Source: Fonsecaea monophora
Taxonomy: Eukaryota; Ascomycota; Eurotiomycetes; Chaetothyriales; Herpotrichiellaceae
DNA length: 64,000 nt
Direction of reading: 5' to 3'
NCBI RefSeq assembly: GCF_001642475.1
Contig: NW_019173945.1
Location: 124,001-188,000 of the forward strand
The position numbers were made by a program, and so were the translations under genes. This document shows, in pieces, positions 9,509 to 19,708 of the stretch (positions within the stretch are counted from its first letter, which is position 1; the number at the start of each line of letters is the position of its first letter). The notes under the pieces are model-generated. The model was not told where the DNA came from. It saw only the letters and a list, made by a program, of their open reading frames with translations, and made no database searches.

Positions 9509-11590
9509 TTACAGAAGTCTGATTGCTTGAGGATTGAGATGCAGACCATCGGAACCATTGTGCCATTCTCCCATGGCCCAGTCAAATCCGTCCAATTCAT
9601 TTTTGCGCAATGCAAGCAGACCTTCCCGGCGAAAATCCCTTGAATTTTCCGACACCGATCTCAGAATCAAACACAGAAGGTATTCGCCGTTGACGCTTTT
9701 CATGGCTCGTATAGGCAGAGCATACAAGTCATAGTCTGATTGTGCAACGTCGTAGTCATCTATACAGCATGATGAGCAGGTACCCGGAATCATGCTGAAC
9801 ATATGTTCGGGGAGCATTTCGAGTTCCGGCATCTTCTCTAAGGCGCCCGAAATATGGATTACCACATGACTGACTTGACTGGTGCCACCGCGTGTTAGTG
9901 AGTCGTTTTCGATCGTGTTTATCTCTGCTAGTGGTGGTCCCAAGGCGGTCTCAAACCGACTCTGCACAAAATGCACTCTCCCTTCAACAGAAGCCCAGGA
10001 CCAAGATGGCGCTTGACAAGATTAATGCCTTTCATAGATTCTTGAGATTGCATAACATACCTCGGGATGGGCTTACTCTGTAAGAGGGTTCGTAATTCGT
10101 CTGACGACCCATTTCTATATACCAAAGGAGGTCGAATAGTAAATTCTGCTCCCACAATCCCGCAAGATAGTTACCCCCTGTCAGTGCTTGCATCCTTTCA
10201 GCAATCCCAGAAAGTGCGTATAATTTATCAGAGCTTTTTGTCAGACCACTCACTGTGAATTGTTCAACTACGTCCCTCCATTGAGCGTATGGGTCCGTAG
10301 ATCTTGTGATTTCAGTCCTCCAGGACTTTAGGCAAAGTGTAGACTCGTCACCCATGTCCCTGGGCCCAAAATCTATCGCTTTTCCGATCCCCTGAGGAAA
10401 TGCTTCACAGGCTTGAAGTTCTCGACACTCCCAGAATATTTGTGTGTGGAAAGACAGCGTACGAGGACTTAAAAGCCGCTCTTGGAGGACCCATCCGCGT
10501 CTATTCAGTGGTGTTCTTGTGATTCCAAAGTTCCAAAGTCCACCAAAGGTGCAGAAGTAAGATTGCTGATGGTCGTTCCAATTGATGTCGAGTTTGAACG
10601 GTGACATAAGAGAGGGGTCTCTGTCCAGGAATAATCGCTTATAGCCTTCTGCAGCAGCCGTCGCTGCAATATTGCAATACGATCTCTCGTATACCTTTCC
10701 CATTAAAGTAGATTCCCGAAGCCAGTCCTGCTCACAGTCTTGAAGAATGCAAAGAGAGTCAATCCATAAGTATTTGACACCTAGGCGTTTCGTGGCTGAT
10801 ATCGAGTCCTTGAATACAGGCGTCAGGGCCTCAAAAGGTATCGCTTGCTGATATTGATCAATGTTACGGGATGTCAGTTTCCCAACTTCCCCAGGGTTCC
10901 ATCGATGACTTAGAGCAATATAGGCAGGGCAGGCAACTCTGGCTTCACCATTATCAGGAATAACCAGCCGGGGAAGACATTTCTCTGTGGGACTTCCAAC
11001 ATCGATAAGTCTAGTAGGCGACCAGCCGTCTTCTTGGAGGAAAGACGAGCATTCTCGGTGATTTTGAGTGCAGTTCCGTATCCACGAACTTATCAACTTC
11101 CAAGATATTTCGGAAGATGTGTTCAACATATCAATGCTAGAACCATATGCTTGATAATCTATCTCTACACCGCATTGTACGTCAGGAGTATTCAAAATCA
11201 TCACAAGAGATGGGGAGATTGGATCATACCTTCCTCGGAAAATAGTTTTATACATATTGATGCCAAAGAAAGCCACATATCTTCGAATCTGCAAGTTTCA
11301 TTGTTCCAATGAAGGAAGCAAGACACACCATCTTCTTTTAGCCATGGCCTAGTTTCCAAAAGGTATGAAATTGCATTGTGGAACAATTGACAAATTTTAC
11401 AGCCAATCTTCGAAGAGACTTCGATGTCGTCGACTGCGCGGTTCCGATAGCAAATGTTATCTCCCGTTTTGATGGCACACTCATTAGGACGATTGAGCAT
11501 ATTTGTGCATACTGGGCAGAGGCTGTGGTTCATCGACCTCCTGTTTTCCTCAGATCCACCGAGTTCAACTCTAGCATCATGACTAGCCAT
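9509..11590 (-). CDS. HET-domain (heterokaryon incompatibility) protein
   Basis: Three exons: 11590-11230, 11164-10061 and 10011-9509, giving 655 residues with all phases consistent. The 65-nt first intron has a CTGAC branch point and the second is 49 nt. The HET domain is shown by AYIALSHRW, YLWIDSLCILQD, RSYCNIAATAA and RRGWVLQERLLSPRTLSF in the usual order. The conserved APSWSWAS near the C-terminal third is created by the second splice, which supports that junction. HET proteins act in non-self recognition and trigger cell death when incompatible hyphae fuse; partner and allele specificity cannot be read here. The ATG at 11590 was chosen over an upstream in-frame TTG. A Cys-rich N-terminus (CPVCTNML, GCKICQLF) precedes the domain. 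No disabling change was seen, unlike most of its neighbours. Confidence 0.85.
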
Positions 11591-12168
11591 CAGTGGCGAT
11601 GAATTCAAGGAAATCCTGTTCAAATAATTCTAGAGAGCAGCAGATAACAAAGCTTCTTAGGCCCTTTTTGTCATGATCCCAAAAACCCGTTGTACGAAGG
11701 ATTAAATGGAGAGACTAGACATGCATTTCAGTTTGGAACTTTCAATACTATCAAAATAGTTCCGAAATTAGGCAGCAGCATAATGTCACGTGCGAACCAA
11801 AAAAGAACAAGTTATTGCCGTTATCAGTGGATCCGGATTATGGGTCCCAATTATTTTGAGTGTATGTTAAAGGGGAAGCCGCAATTGAAAACGTGTGTAT
11901 GCACCCATCCAAAGGGAGAATAAAGAACGGGGGAAAGACCAACCCCGGTGATTGGAACTTTTTCATTACATCCGTCAACAGGAAAGAATGGCATAATTTG
12001 AAGATGAAGATCTTGACTAACTGGAAGCAAACACAATAGCAGAAATGATAAATGATTGAGACCGAGATTGTCCTCGCTGAGCAACCGATTGCCTGACGTA
12101 GAGACTACGTCTCTGAAGGGATCGGAGACCGCCTCTCCTGCAAGTTGTATATCCGAGCGAATCGTTCA
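11591..12168. other. Gene-free stretch upstream of the HET gene
   Basis: No supported gene. It is the presumed promoter of the HET gene at 9509-11590, and is AT-rich near 11640-11830. No motif stands out. Confidence 0.4.
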
Positions 12169-12700
12169 TTATGAGGGGAAAAATCTTTTTTTCTCAATGC
12201 ACGGTGTTTCGGGCCCGGACCAGCATGGTTTCAGCAGGACCCCGCACATTTCTAGTCTCGAGTCGGAATCCCATGCCAGCATATCTTCCAAAACTTCATC
12301 TGCGGCTGTCCTGGAATTTTGAAGAGTTGCTAGAAGACCTTTGTGCACGATCCTGTCGATACCGTCTACTGGACGCTTGAAATATCCATGACGCAAAGCC
12401 CATCCGACTAAGCCATAGCTGTAGACATCGGACTTGCACGACCAACGTAAGGCTGGGTCTGGTGGGGTACGCTTCGGGTCCTTCGACCTTTCTTTCAGCT
12501 CGATTATTTCAGGAGGGAGGTAGCTGATTGTGCCTTTCATGTGGTCCTTGGAGTTTGTAAAGGTCGTAGCGTGGCCAAAATCAGTAATGACCACACGTAG
12601 TGGATCGAGTTGGACAACGAGAATATTACCAAACTTGAGGTCGCGATGAACGATGCCGAAAGAGTGAAGTATCGAGTACCTTGTGCGCCGTGGTGGAAAG
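12169..12700 (-). pseudogene. Protein kinase catalytic-loop fragment
   Basis: The minus strand encodes the C-lobe of a protein kinase: HSFGIVHRDLKFGNIL (HRDLKxxN catalytic loop), VVITDFGHAT (DFG), KGTISYLPPEI (APE-like) and KSDVYSYGLVGWAL (subdomain IX), continuing to a stop at 12169. The whole N-lobe, with the glycine-rich loop, VAIK lysine and C-helix Glu, is missing. Reading further upstream (12700-12921) gives only sequence unrelated to a kinase, although the frame stays open by chance. A second kinase fragment lies head-to-head on the plus strand immediately beyond. The fragment resembles the Ser/Thr kinases found beside HET and NLR genes in fungi, but it cannot be an active kinase as it stands. 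Confidence 0.7.
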
Positions 12701-12747
12701 AGTCGAGAGGAGAGGAGAGGATCTAGTTCTGGAAGCAGGAACTGGCC

Positions 12748-12960
12748 CACACCAACGCAGTCGACATTTGGTCCTTCGGAGTTATCGCGGCCGAGTTGCT
12801 CGCCCAGGGGGAACGAGGTTACATGGATGGGACGCAAGTTTTCCGCCGTGCGAGGATAAACGCAGGAGTGGATTTGCGGAGACTTCTGGCGGCGTGCTGC
12901 AGATGCACCGTAGAGGTTCATGCCCTTGCTGCTAGGATTATTGTCCGAGACAGCTTGGAC
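12748..12960 (+). pseudogene. Second protein kinase fragment, opposite strand
   Basis: The plus strand reads HTNAVDIWSFGVIAAELLAQ at about 12748-12810, a classic kinase subdomain IX (DIWSFGVI..ELL). It continues about 50 residues to a stop near 12967. Nothing upstream supplies a catalytic loop. It belongs to a different kinase from the minus-strand fragment (KSDVYSYGLV at the equivalent position), so this is not a simple inversion of one gene. Confidence 0.6.
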
Positions 12961-13394
12961 GGTCGTTGACTGCGACGACTGGTTGCAGAAGGATTCACAA
13001 AGTTAAGAAATTGATAGGATCTGCTCAGCGCCGTTGTAGTAGCCCTGGGCACCACGTGACGCATGTGACCCCTTGGCATTGCCCAGGCCTACGGATAGCT
13101 GGCGAGGCTGGCACTGCCGCCTCTCTGCAGCCTACAACAGCATGTCCTGGCGCCTACACTGGGCTTGGCGTGATACGCCTACTAAGCTTTTCCAGCAGAG
13201 GAGATGACGATGAGCTTTAACAGAAATAGCTAAGATGGAAGTTGGTACTTCAAGCAAGCCACATTTACCATTAAATGATGCCACTTTCTGTACGGGGCTC
13301 ACTTGTGGCTTTTCTCCTGACGGGGGGCACGGAGTGTTTGCAAAAATATCACATGCTCAAGCACAGCCTCAAACTTCCGACCTAGAACGGAAGG
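12961..13394. other. Gene-free stretch
   Basis: No supported gene; likely debris between the kinase and phosphotransferase relics. Confidence 0.35.
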
Positions 13395-14050
13395 TCAACC
13401 GACGTCGGCAGCGACATCGAGTATCCCTTTCGCGAGTCGATCATCCGTCCGACCGGTCTCCCAGGTCTTTAACGGCATTTGCCCTTGTTCCTGGTCGATA
13501 TATTCAATGACTAGGTATCCGCCCAACTCATTCGATAGGCTGCTTCGATGAGGAATCAGATTTGAAGGGACACGACGGCCAAGGCAAGACAAGAACTGAC
13601 TTTAAAGGTAGTGATATAAGCGGACAAGAAGAGGGCGGTGCTCAACTACGGTAAACTAATGGAAGCCGGTTAGCTCTTTTATTCTGCGCCCGAGGTAAGA
13701 GTGACATACACATTGTCCATTTAAAAGTGCAAATCCATAGAGATGAGGGATGCGCACGTCTGGACATTCGTCATGCATCCATGCATAGGTTGCAGCTTCA
13801 CACCGAAGCTTTTCATCACAATTTCCGGGGTGTACTTTATCACCGACACGGTAAGGCAACGGAAATCAAATGAGGACTCGTTTCAAGTCGGCAGTAGTCA
13901 CGTCGGTAATAGTCACCGGAACGCATTAAATTATAGCTTCCACTCATCTACTCAGTCCAGGGTGCGACGCGACACACCGAAGGAGAGGGTAAGCCAAGAT
14001 GATGAGCGACTCGTTCCTGGATTAACTTTTGGCGATGGTTGATGAAGTTG
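13395..14050 (-). pseudogene. APH-family (aminoglycoside phosphotransferase-like) kinase relic
   Basis: From about 13859 the minus strand encodes GNCDEKLRCEAATYAWM and VRIPHLYGFALLNGQC. A plausible 58-nt intron follows (GTATGT...CATTAG, branch GCTAACC), then FTVVEHRPLLVRLYHYL, an in-frame TAA at about 13605, and SCLGRRVPSNLIPHRSS, GGYLVIEYID and KTWETGRTDDRL. This order matches fungal APH-domain kinases of unknown substrate. Upstream (13900-14050) a shifted frame keeps family-like words (HHLGLPSPSVCRV, GSYNLM), so there is also at least one frameshift. The catalytic HxDxxxxN and DWE motifs are missing because the copy is truncated near 13395. An intact member of the family lies at 18057. Confidence 0.65.
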
Positions 14051-14390
14051 TAGAATTCGAGTTACGCTTTAGGATATGTTAGATGGAGAAGGATGTTTGT
14101 CTCTCTGTGTCTGGCCTCATCGTATGTGATATTCCCGCGCAGAAGGGGGAGCATCACGGGCATAGCAAATGCATGAGGAAAGTAAGGAGTCCGCATTCGC
14201 AGGAATTGACCAACCTCAGATCGTTTAGACTAGCTCCCGAACGGCAGGGCCTTCAAAGGGAAAGTATGCCGAACATTTTTTTTATGCCAAGCTCAATACG
14301 CAGAAGTTTGGGAGGCGGATTACACTATCTGATGCTGGTCTCAAAGCTACATGATGCTTACGACGCACGACGTCTGAGACGCGGCAAGCT
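14051..14390. other. Gene-free stretch
   Basis: No supported gene; nothing recognised. Confidence 0.35.
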
Positions 14391-14663
14391 TCACAGCGAA
14401 CTGTCTGTCACCGTAATCCTGAAACCAAGATCACTGTGGTAATCGTACCCAGTGACCTCAATGTGGCGTTGACTGCTGTGATCACCTGGCCCTCTTCCTC
14501 GTGACTCAAAAAAGTCGCTTTCGGGGTCACTCTCTTCCACCTCACTTGTTGCGGCCTTCAACCTGTCCAATTCCTCCTCTATCTGTTGCATGCGTGACAG
14601 TCTCTTCATCTCCTCCTTCAGTTTGCAGTCTGTCGGTGCTATCAAGTTTCGTCTACCGAGCAA
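14391..14663 (-). other. ORF fragment with short coiled coil, unrecognised
   Basis: A 90-codon open frame with a heptad-like charged segment (EEMKRLSRMQQIEEELDRLK) and an acidic tail. The first codon is not ATG and no gene model could be built. It may be the C-terminal end of a lost gene in this graveyard, or chance. No function is proposed. Confidence 0.2.
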
Positions 14664-14862
14664 TCCTCCCTATACTGCCTAGGATCGACGAACAGCAAGT
14701 TGCTGCGTCACACCATGCGTACCCAGAACTCTCCGACATCCAGACCAACATGCAGTCAACAGGTACACCAAATCAGGGTTGAGAGAGGTTCCGCCGAAGG
14801 CTCAATTAGCGATGATATTTGCTCTCCTTTCGCCAGCTTGAGCTCGGCGTTCCAACGAGAAG

Positions 14863-15033
14863 GCACTGGGAGCGGATCACACGTCGACACTCCTCACGGT
14901 CAACAATCTCGGTGTACTACATCTTGACCAAGGCAAGCTGGGTGAGGCGGAGAAGATGTATCAGCGAGCACTGGCTGGATATGAAAAGGCCCTGGGACCG
15001 GATCACGCGTTGACACTCACAACGAGCAAAGGA
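14863..15033 (+). pseudogene. Tetratricopeptide (kinesin-light-chain type) repeat fragment
   Basis: The plus strand encodes about one and a half TPR units of the 42-residue kinesin-light-chain/NLR type: ALG-DHTSTL-NNLGVL, GKLGEAEKMYQRALAGYEKA, then LGPDHALTL. The frame is open on both sides for only a few codons and no start or other repeats remain. Such repeats form the sensor end of fungal NLR-like proteins (HET/NACHT/NB-ARC-TPR), which suits the neighbourhood. The parent architecture cannot be proved from one fragment. Confidence 0.7.
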
Positions 15034-15195
15034 ACTGGCAGATTATCGACATACTCTCCCTGCTTGTCGTCAAGTCGCCACCTTTGTTCCAAAACTAGGA
15101 ACTCTTTCTTAAATATCAAGGATCAAATGGGGACGACGGCTTGTCCGGAATATGGACAAATCAGAAGGGTCTGGTTCGATGTGACGATCGCATAT

Positions 15196-16848
15196 CTAAA
15201 GATTCATCATCTCCTCTGCCTTTTGTGGACGCATGCGTAGCAGTTCTCCAAATCCCTGCGGCGATAGCCACAGCTCGGCCTTGCTGTATTCCTCATCGTA
15301 TAAGCGGGTATCTTCCAATCCAATGGTCCAAACCATTTCAGGTTGATCTCCTTTGCTTCTTACAAGGTCTAACCGCGAGACTCGGGTAAAGCCCTCAAAA
15401 ATGTGATTCCCAAGAGTGCTCCAAGAGAAGAACAAATGTAATCCGGCTAACCCACGCTGCTGGAGACAGCAAACTCTCCGAATTGGAGGCTCAATCTCAA
15501 GCGGTCTATCACAACCCCCGCAGAAGCTCCGGCCGGACTCACAAAAAAAGGTACAATTTTTGACCTCCCAGCGTATTGGGTGTTCTCCTCGGTTACGAAG
15601 CTGCCAATTCTTGCTGAGTGTGTTGTTGTATCTTTCGAGTTCTGTAAGGGTGAGATTGAGTGCCTTCCGGAGAACTTCCGCAAATTCTAAGAACCGGGCA
15701 GAGTTGCAGTACATTAAGGTGTAATAGAGCAACTCACTCAAACTCTGAGAGACATCAACAGTAAAACCTGCACCGTCCATAGCAAGTGATATGAGGCTGT
15801 GCACACGGTCGCGAAGATCTGCACAATGTGATGACCTATGGATAGTGACGAGCTCTTCCAAGGTTTGATAAGGCACTGTACGGCCTTTGTTTAGAGGACG
15901 CCCAATCTGCCGGTCACTGAGCCTCTTCCAGTAACTGCTTTCCAAGTCGAACTCATTTTTCAAATTCCCTCGTTGATTGCAAAACCAAAAGGCCTTTGTC
16001 TGGCGAATATCCCTTTTGATCTGTTCAACTGAGGGCCGTAACCCTGGGGAGATCTCCTGTGTCGATGGTGGTGTGCCCAGAAGAAATATCAATAAGTCTG
16101 AGAAATCTGTCCAGAGGATATCGAAGGTCTCGAATAAAAGGACGACTTGTCGTGCCATAATGACTTCTTGAACGATCCAAGCTCTAGACCAATATTCATT
16201 CGCACATATGGTAAAGACAGCCTCCCAGAACTGCTCTCGGGTATTTTGATCGGGAAATACGAGCCCGAAGGATTGAGGGTCTATACCTCGAGAATCACAA
16301 TCACGGATAGACTCTTCTTGCGATACGTTTAGTTGTCGTTTACCGTATCTGGGTCCCAGGAAACCTCTAGCCCGGAGGGTGATAATGACGTCGAAGACTA
16401 TCCGAAATCCATCGTTGGGGTCTCTACCAAGCCAAAAAGCGACTCCTTGTGCTCGTCGAAATATCTGGCCCATCTGTAGGACTTGATGGTTTCGCTCTTT
16501 CTTATTTTCTCGATGGATTGAAATTGCATCGATCCAGAACCATTCCTTTCTTGGTCGAGGAGTTATTCGAGCGTCGTTGAGAAAGATCCATAAATTGTCC
16601 CGGACGTTGAGAAGCTTTCCTTTTATCAGAATGGGGTGAGTAGGGCTCTCGTTTCCCCATCTGTACGAAACTGCAGTATAATTTGACGTGATCTGGACGT
16701 GTTGTAGATCACATTGAATGTATTGAGTGTGAAGTGAAAGATCGGCCAAAACGCTCACAACCCGAACGTACGGAGGATTGGCGGAGTAGTCGACTGGGTC
16801 GTGGTGGAAGTTCCCATCCTCAACACGTTCTTCGTCAATGCGAGCCAT
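15196..16848 (-). CDS. HET-domain protein, single exon
   Basis: An intact 550-residue ORF from ATG at 16848; an in-frame GTG just upstream was not used. The HET domain occupies roughly the first 250 residues. YTAVSYRWGNES, EWFWIDAISIHRENKKERNH, QMGQIFRRAQGVAFWLG and YWSRAWIVQEVIMARQ are in canonical order, the subtype common in fungi (SYxWG, WIDAIxI). The remaining 300 residues have no recognised domain; the motif CESGRSFCGGCDRP could bind metal. Role by family: non-self recognition or regulated cell death. It differs from the three-exon HET protein at 9509, whose C-terminal region is unrelated, so the two are not recent tandem duplicates. Confidence 0.85.
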   Translation of the reverse strand: MARIDEERVEDGNFHHDPVDYSANPPYVRVVSVLADLSLHTQYIQCDLQHVQITSNYTAVSYRWGNESPTHPILIKGKLLNVRDNLWIFLNDARITPRPRKEWFWIDAISIHRENKKERNHQVLQMGQIFRRAQGVAFWLGRDPNDGFRIVFDVIITLRARGFLGPRYGKRQLNVSQEESIRDCDSRGIDPQSFGLVFPDQNTREQFWEAVFTICANEYWSRAWIVQEVIMARQVVLLFETFDILWTDFSDLLIFLLGTPPSTQEISPGLRPSVEQIKRDIRQTKAFWFCNQRGNLKNEFDLESSYWKRLSDRQIGRPLNKGRTVPYQTLEELVTIHRSSHCADLRDRVHSLISLAMDGAGFTVDVSQSLSELLYYTLMYCNSARFLEFAEVLRKALNLTLTELERYNNTLSKNWQLRNRGEHPIRWEVKNCTFFCESGRSFCGGCDRPLEIEPPIRRVCCLQQRGLAGLHLFFSWSTLGNHIFEGFTRVSRLDLVRSKGDQPEMVWTIGLEDTRLYDEEYSKAELWLSPQGFGELLRMRPQKAEEMMNL

Positions 16849-17616
16849 CACCCTGCTCTTGTTCCTGGAATTTGAGTTCTAATAGATGGAAGGAGTCGGA
16901 CGTCTAACGATTCAGGTAATAATTTAGCCAGTTGAGAGTGGAAGTATGCTTACTCCAAGAGTAAAACGCAGTGCACAGCGTACAAGTCAAGAAGCGTCAT
17001 GGTATGAGGCTTACTGAAAACTTTTCTCCACAGAAAGGATGCCTGCGTAGGCTGAGCAGGGCACAATCTGGGCCAGAAGTTGAGGCTCCTCAGTGAGGCT
17101 GCTTACAGCCAGCCAGCCAGCTCTGTTATGTACACTAATGCCGAAGGCCGGTTTGTCGGCATGATTAACCACTTCTAGGCTTATCACGGGGCCACTCAGC
17201 TTGGCCTACTGTTCCCATTCGGGCTGTGGAAGACACCTAGCGCGTAGCACGTGACCCTTACTTCAACGGTCGCATCATCCGCATTCACTGACCTGCCGAA
17301 CGGTATAGTCTGCTGCCTGGCAGATGTTGCCCCGTCACCGTTCTAATTAAAGCACACCGGTTAAGTCTCCACCAGTCCAATGGCTCGCTCATGGCTTTGA
17401 AGAAGCTGCTTCGTAGTTGAAAGCGACCGACTCCTGATTAGCTGTTGCCTGGCCGCCAAGCATTTTAGTCCACTAACGAGTTTCAACCAGGTTGGCTACT
17501 GAAGCAGATGTTGGGAACTGACCTTGCGCATTCTCTGCCTTTCTTCACACCACGTCCACACACAATTCGAGAAACAGTCTCAAGCCCGGTCCAGGGTTCT
17601 ACTCGTATACATTCTA
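16849..17616. other. Gene-free stretch upstream of the second HET gene
   Basis: No supported gene. It includes the presumed HET promoter and ends at the Tc1/mariner relic. Confidence 0.4.
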
Positions 17617-17960
17617 AGTTAGTTCTTCTTGATGAACGCGTTTGATTCGGTCAAAAGCTCTTCAATAGGAAGCGGGTGCGGGCTTGGCGGCAAGGACAAA
17701 AGCTTGACGCCTGCCGTATCGCACATTCGCCGGATTCGCTCATTAAGATAAGAGACGCATTGTCCATGACCAGGGTCGCCTTCTGCGCGGGGAGCCTTCC
17801 ACAGTGGTAGAGGGGCTGTTCAATAAAGTCCTCAAACATAACGGTGTCGGTAGTGCCTTGGCCCCCGAAAAGAAGAATACCATCCTAAAGAAACCACCGC
17901 GCAAAATGTGGGTAGAAGCACTGGAACTAGGTATCATGGCGATTCCCAGGAACCAGCATT
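17617..17960 (-). mobile_element. Tc1/mariner-superfamily transposase relic
   Basis: The minus strand encodes a RWFL(stop)DGILLF segment, then TTDTVMFEDFIEQPLYHCG and KATLVMDNASL (the second catalytic Asp region, 'VMDNA'). After a frameshift it continues RIRRMCDTAGVKLLSLPPSP and PIEELLTESNAFIKKN, the 'LPPYSP.LNPIE' block carrying the third acidic residue. These are C-terminal DDE-domain motifs of fungal Tc1/mariner/pogo-like transposases. At least one stop and one frameshift make it inactive. No terminal inverted repeats or TA duplication were identified. Confidence 0.7.
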
Positions 17961-18056
17961 TATAACATCTCGCACATTTGAGCAGCCCCGTTAACAACCG
18001 CCCAGCACCTCCAGCACGCGCACTTTAGAGCAATGGCAAACGGAGTCCTAGCCACT

Positions 18057-18941
18057 TCAGAACCATAGATCTTGATGGATCAATTTGAACATTGCTGCTG
18101 CCGCCACATTTACCGGAAGGAAGTCTTCCACTCTTTTTGGCCAGTCGTCATCCCATATGAATGCTATGAATGCTGCCACGTACTCCCAATAGCTCGGATA
18201 CCAGCCAGCAACTTCCCAGTCCAAGAGGACTACCCGGACATTCTCAATCCCAGTAACATGGGTGGGCAGATTTTCAATGATGATATTCTTCCGTTGTACA
18301 TCCGAGTGACAAAAGGTCGCGAAGCGGTCATCGAGGGCCGGGGCGAGGTTCCTTTCAAAGAATTCTGCGAGATAGGGATCTTTGTGGTTGAGGGCTGAAT
18401 TCGCTCTTGATCTCTTAGCCAGTCCATAGATCATGTCGCTCGCAGCCTCGAACGGCCCCGTTATCGTCGGATCACCATCTGAATCCCAAAATAAGTGATA
18501 CGGAATAGGCCCCTTCAGGACGCTACCAAAGAAACCCTGGCCGGGGGAACTGTGAAGTGATTCAAATATGTCTCGAAGCTTGTTGAGAATGATAACTTTG
18601 TCTTCATCTCCAAGAGTTGGCCAAAGCGTATCTAGTGTTTGGCCTTGGATCAGTTCCATGACAAGGAAAACTTCTTCGGCATCACGCCACATCGCGTAGA
18701 GCTTCGGAGCCGGGACTTTGGGGAAGTTCTCCTCGACGAAAAGTAAGTTTTGTCCTTCTAATAGACTGACTCCTTTCCCGTACTTGACCACGTAAGGTCC
18801 AACGATCAACACCCTTTTATCTGCGTAAGGATCGACTCCATGGATGATAGTTGGCGACTCTCGGATCTGACTCGAAGTAGGCAGGGGTCCAGGTAGGTCA
18901 TTCGAACTTCGGAGGAAAGGAAATTTTGTGTTGGCTTCCAT
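18057..18941 (-). CDS. APH-domain kinase-like protein
   Basis: An intact single-exon 294-residue ORF starting at ATG 18941. An N-terminal kinase-like lobe (LIVGPYVVKYGKGVSLLE, FLVMELIQGQTLDTLW hinge) precedes the catalytic HSDVQRKNIII (HxDxxxxN) and the metal-binding LLDWEVAGWYPSYWEY (DWE). These are the signatures of the APH/choline-kinase fold. Fungal genomes carry large, variable families of such proteins with unknown small-molecule or protein substrates; no antibiotic resistance is implied. It sits between a transposase relic and a conserved small gene, and is the only intact member next to the decayed copy at 13395-14050. Confidence 0.85.
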   Translation of the reverse strand: MEANTKFPFLRSSNDLPGPLPTSSQIRESPTIIHGVDPYADKRVLIVGPYVVKYGKGVSLLEGQNLLFVEENFPKVPAPKLYAMWRDAEEVFLVMELIQGQTLDTLWPTLGDEDKVIILNKLRDIFESLHSSPGQGFFGSVLKGPIPYHLFWDSDGDPTITGPFEAASDMIYGLAKRSRANSALNHKDPYLAEFFERNLAPALDDRFATFCHSDVQRKNIIIENLPTHVTGIENVRVVLLDWEVAGWYPSYWEYVAAFIAFIWDDDWPKRVEDFLPVNVAAAAMFKLIHQDLWF

Positions 18942-19708
18942 CTAATGGTGTGAGAAGGGCAAGATGCTATCATTCACAACCAGTCCGTGAAACAGGACGC
19001 TGCCCGCAGCTTTTGGGGTGTCAAAACACTCGAGTAGCGTTGTACCACCTAGGCACGTGATTTCGGGCATTCCACAATGTGACTGGCAGGGATGCCAAGG
19101 ACATGTAATGACCGTCACGCTACTCGGTAGTCTTCGGCCGAAGGCCTTCGGACTAGCGCCGGTAGGGCCCTGTAAATTACTCGAAGGTATATAGTCAGAC
19201 GGTCCCCAGGACCTAGCAGAATTCACCATGTTCCTCCATTGAGTCACAACAATCTGCACTTCGCGCTGCCGTCCGGCCACATTGTTTGGCCGACCCTTCA
19301 ACCGACGTCCCAGACACTACGGAGTAGCCCAGCCAAAGGGCAAGGGAGCCGCTGCGCTCAACTCTGGTTGATATCGAGGTCTGGCGCCTCTTCCTGTGTA
19401 TTCCTGTGTACCAGTTGCGCCCTCCATAGAAGCCTCATCTGACACAACAGGTCGGAATGAGGTTTGTTCTTCGCTATGTTTAGCCCCGGAAAGTTCTTTT
19501 CTCTAGCCTGGGATGACGAACCGAGCACAATCAGAAACCTGCCTAAAACACCTGATAGTGCCCATCGACCGCCCACTTCGCGCGCGCTTATATATGGTAT
19601 AGGTAGGTGTGTATATATTATTCGTACAAGTAAACTCACCATAAATGCTCTGGTTCAATTTCGACGCCGATTCTCACATTATTGTATCTCAAAATTGTTA
19701 CGAGGACA
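18942..19708. promoter_or_regulatory. Divergent intergenic region
   Basis: The 767 bp between the APH-like gene (minus) and the small gene at 19709 (plus). No recognised coding sequence. A TATATATGG/TATATATT pair occurs near 19590-19620, about 90-120 bp upstream of the plus-strand start, and could serve as its core promoter. Confidence 0.4.
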
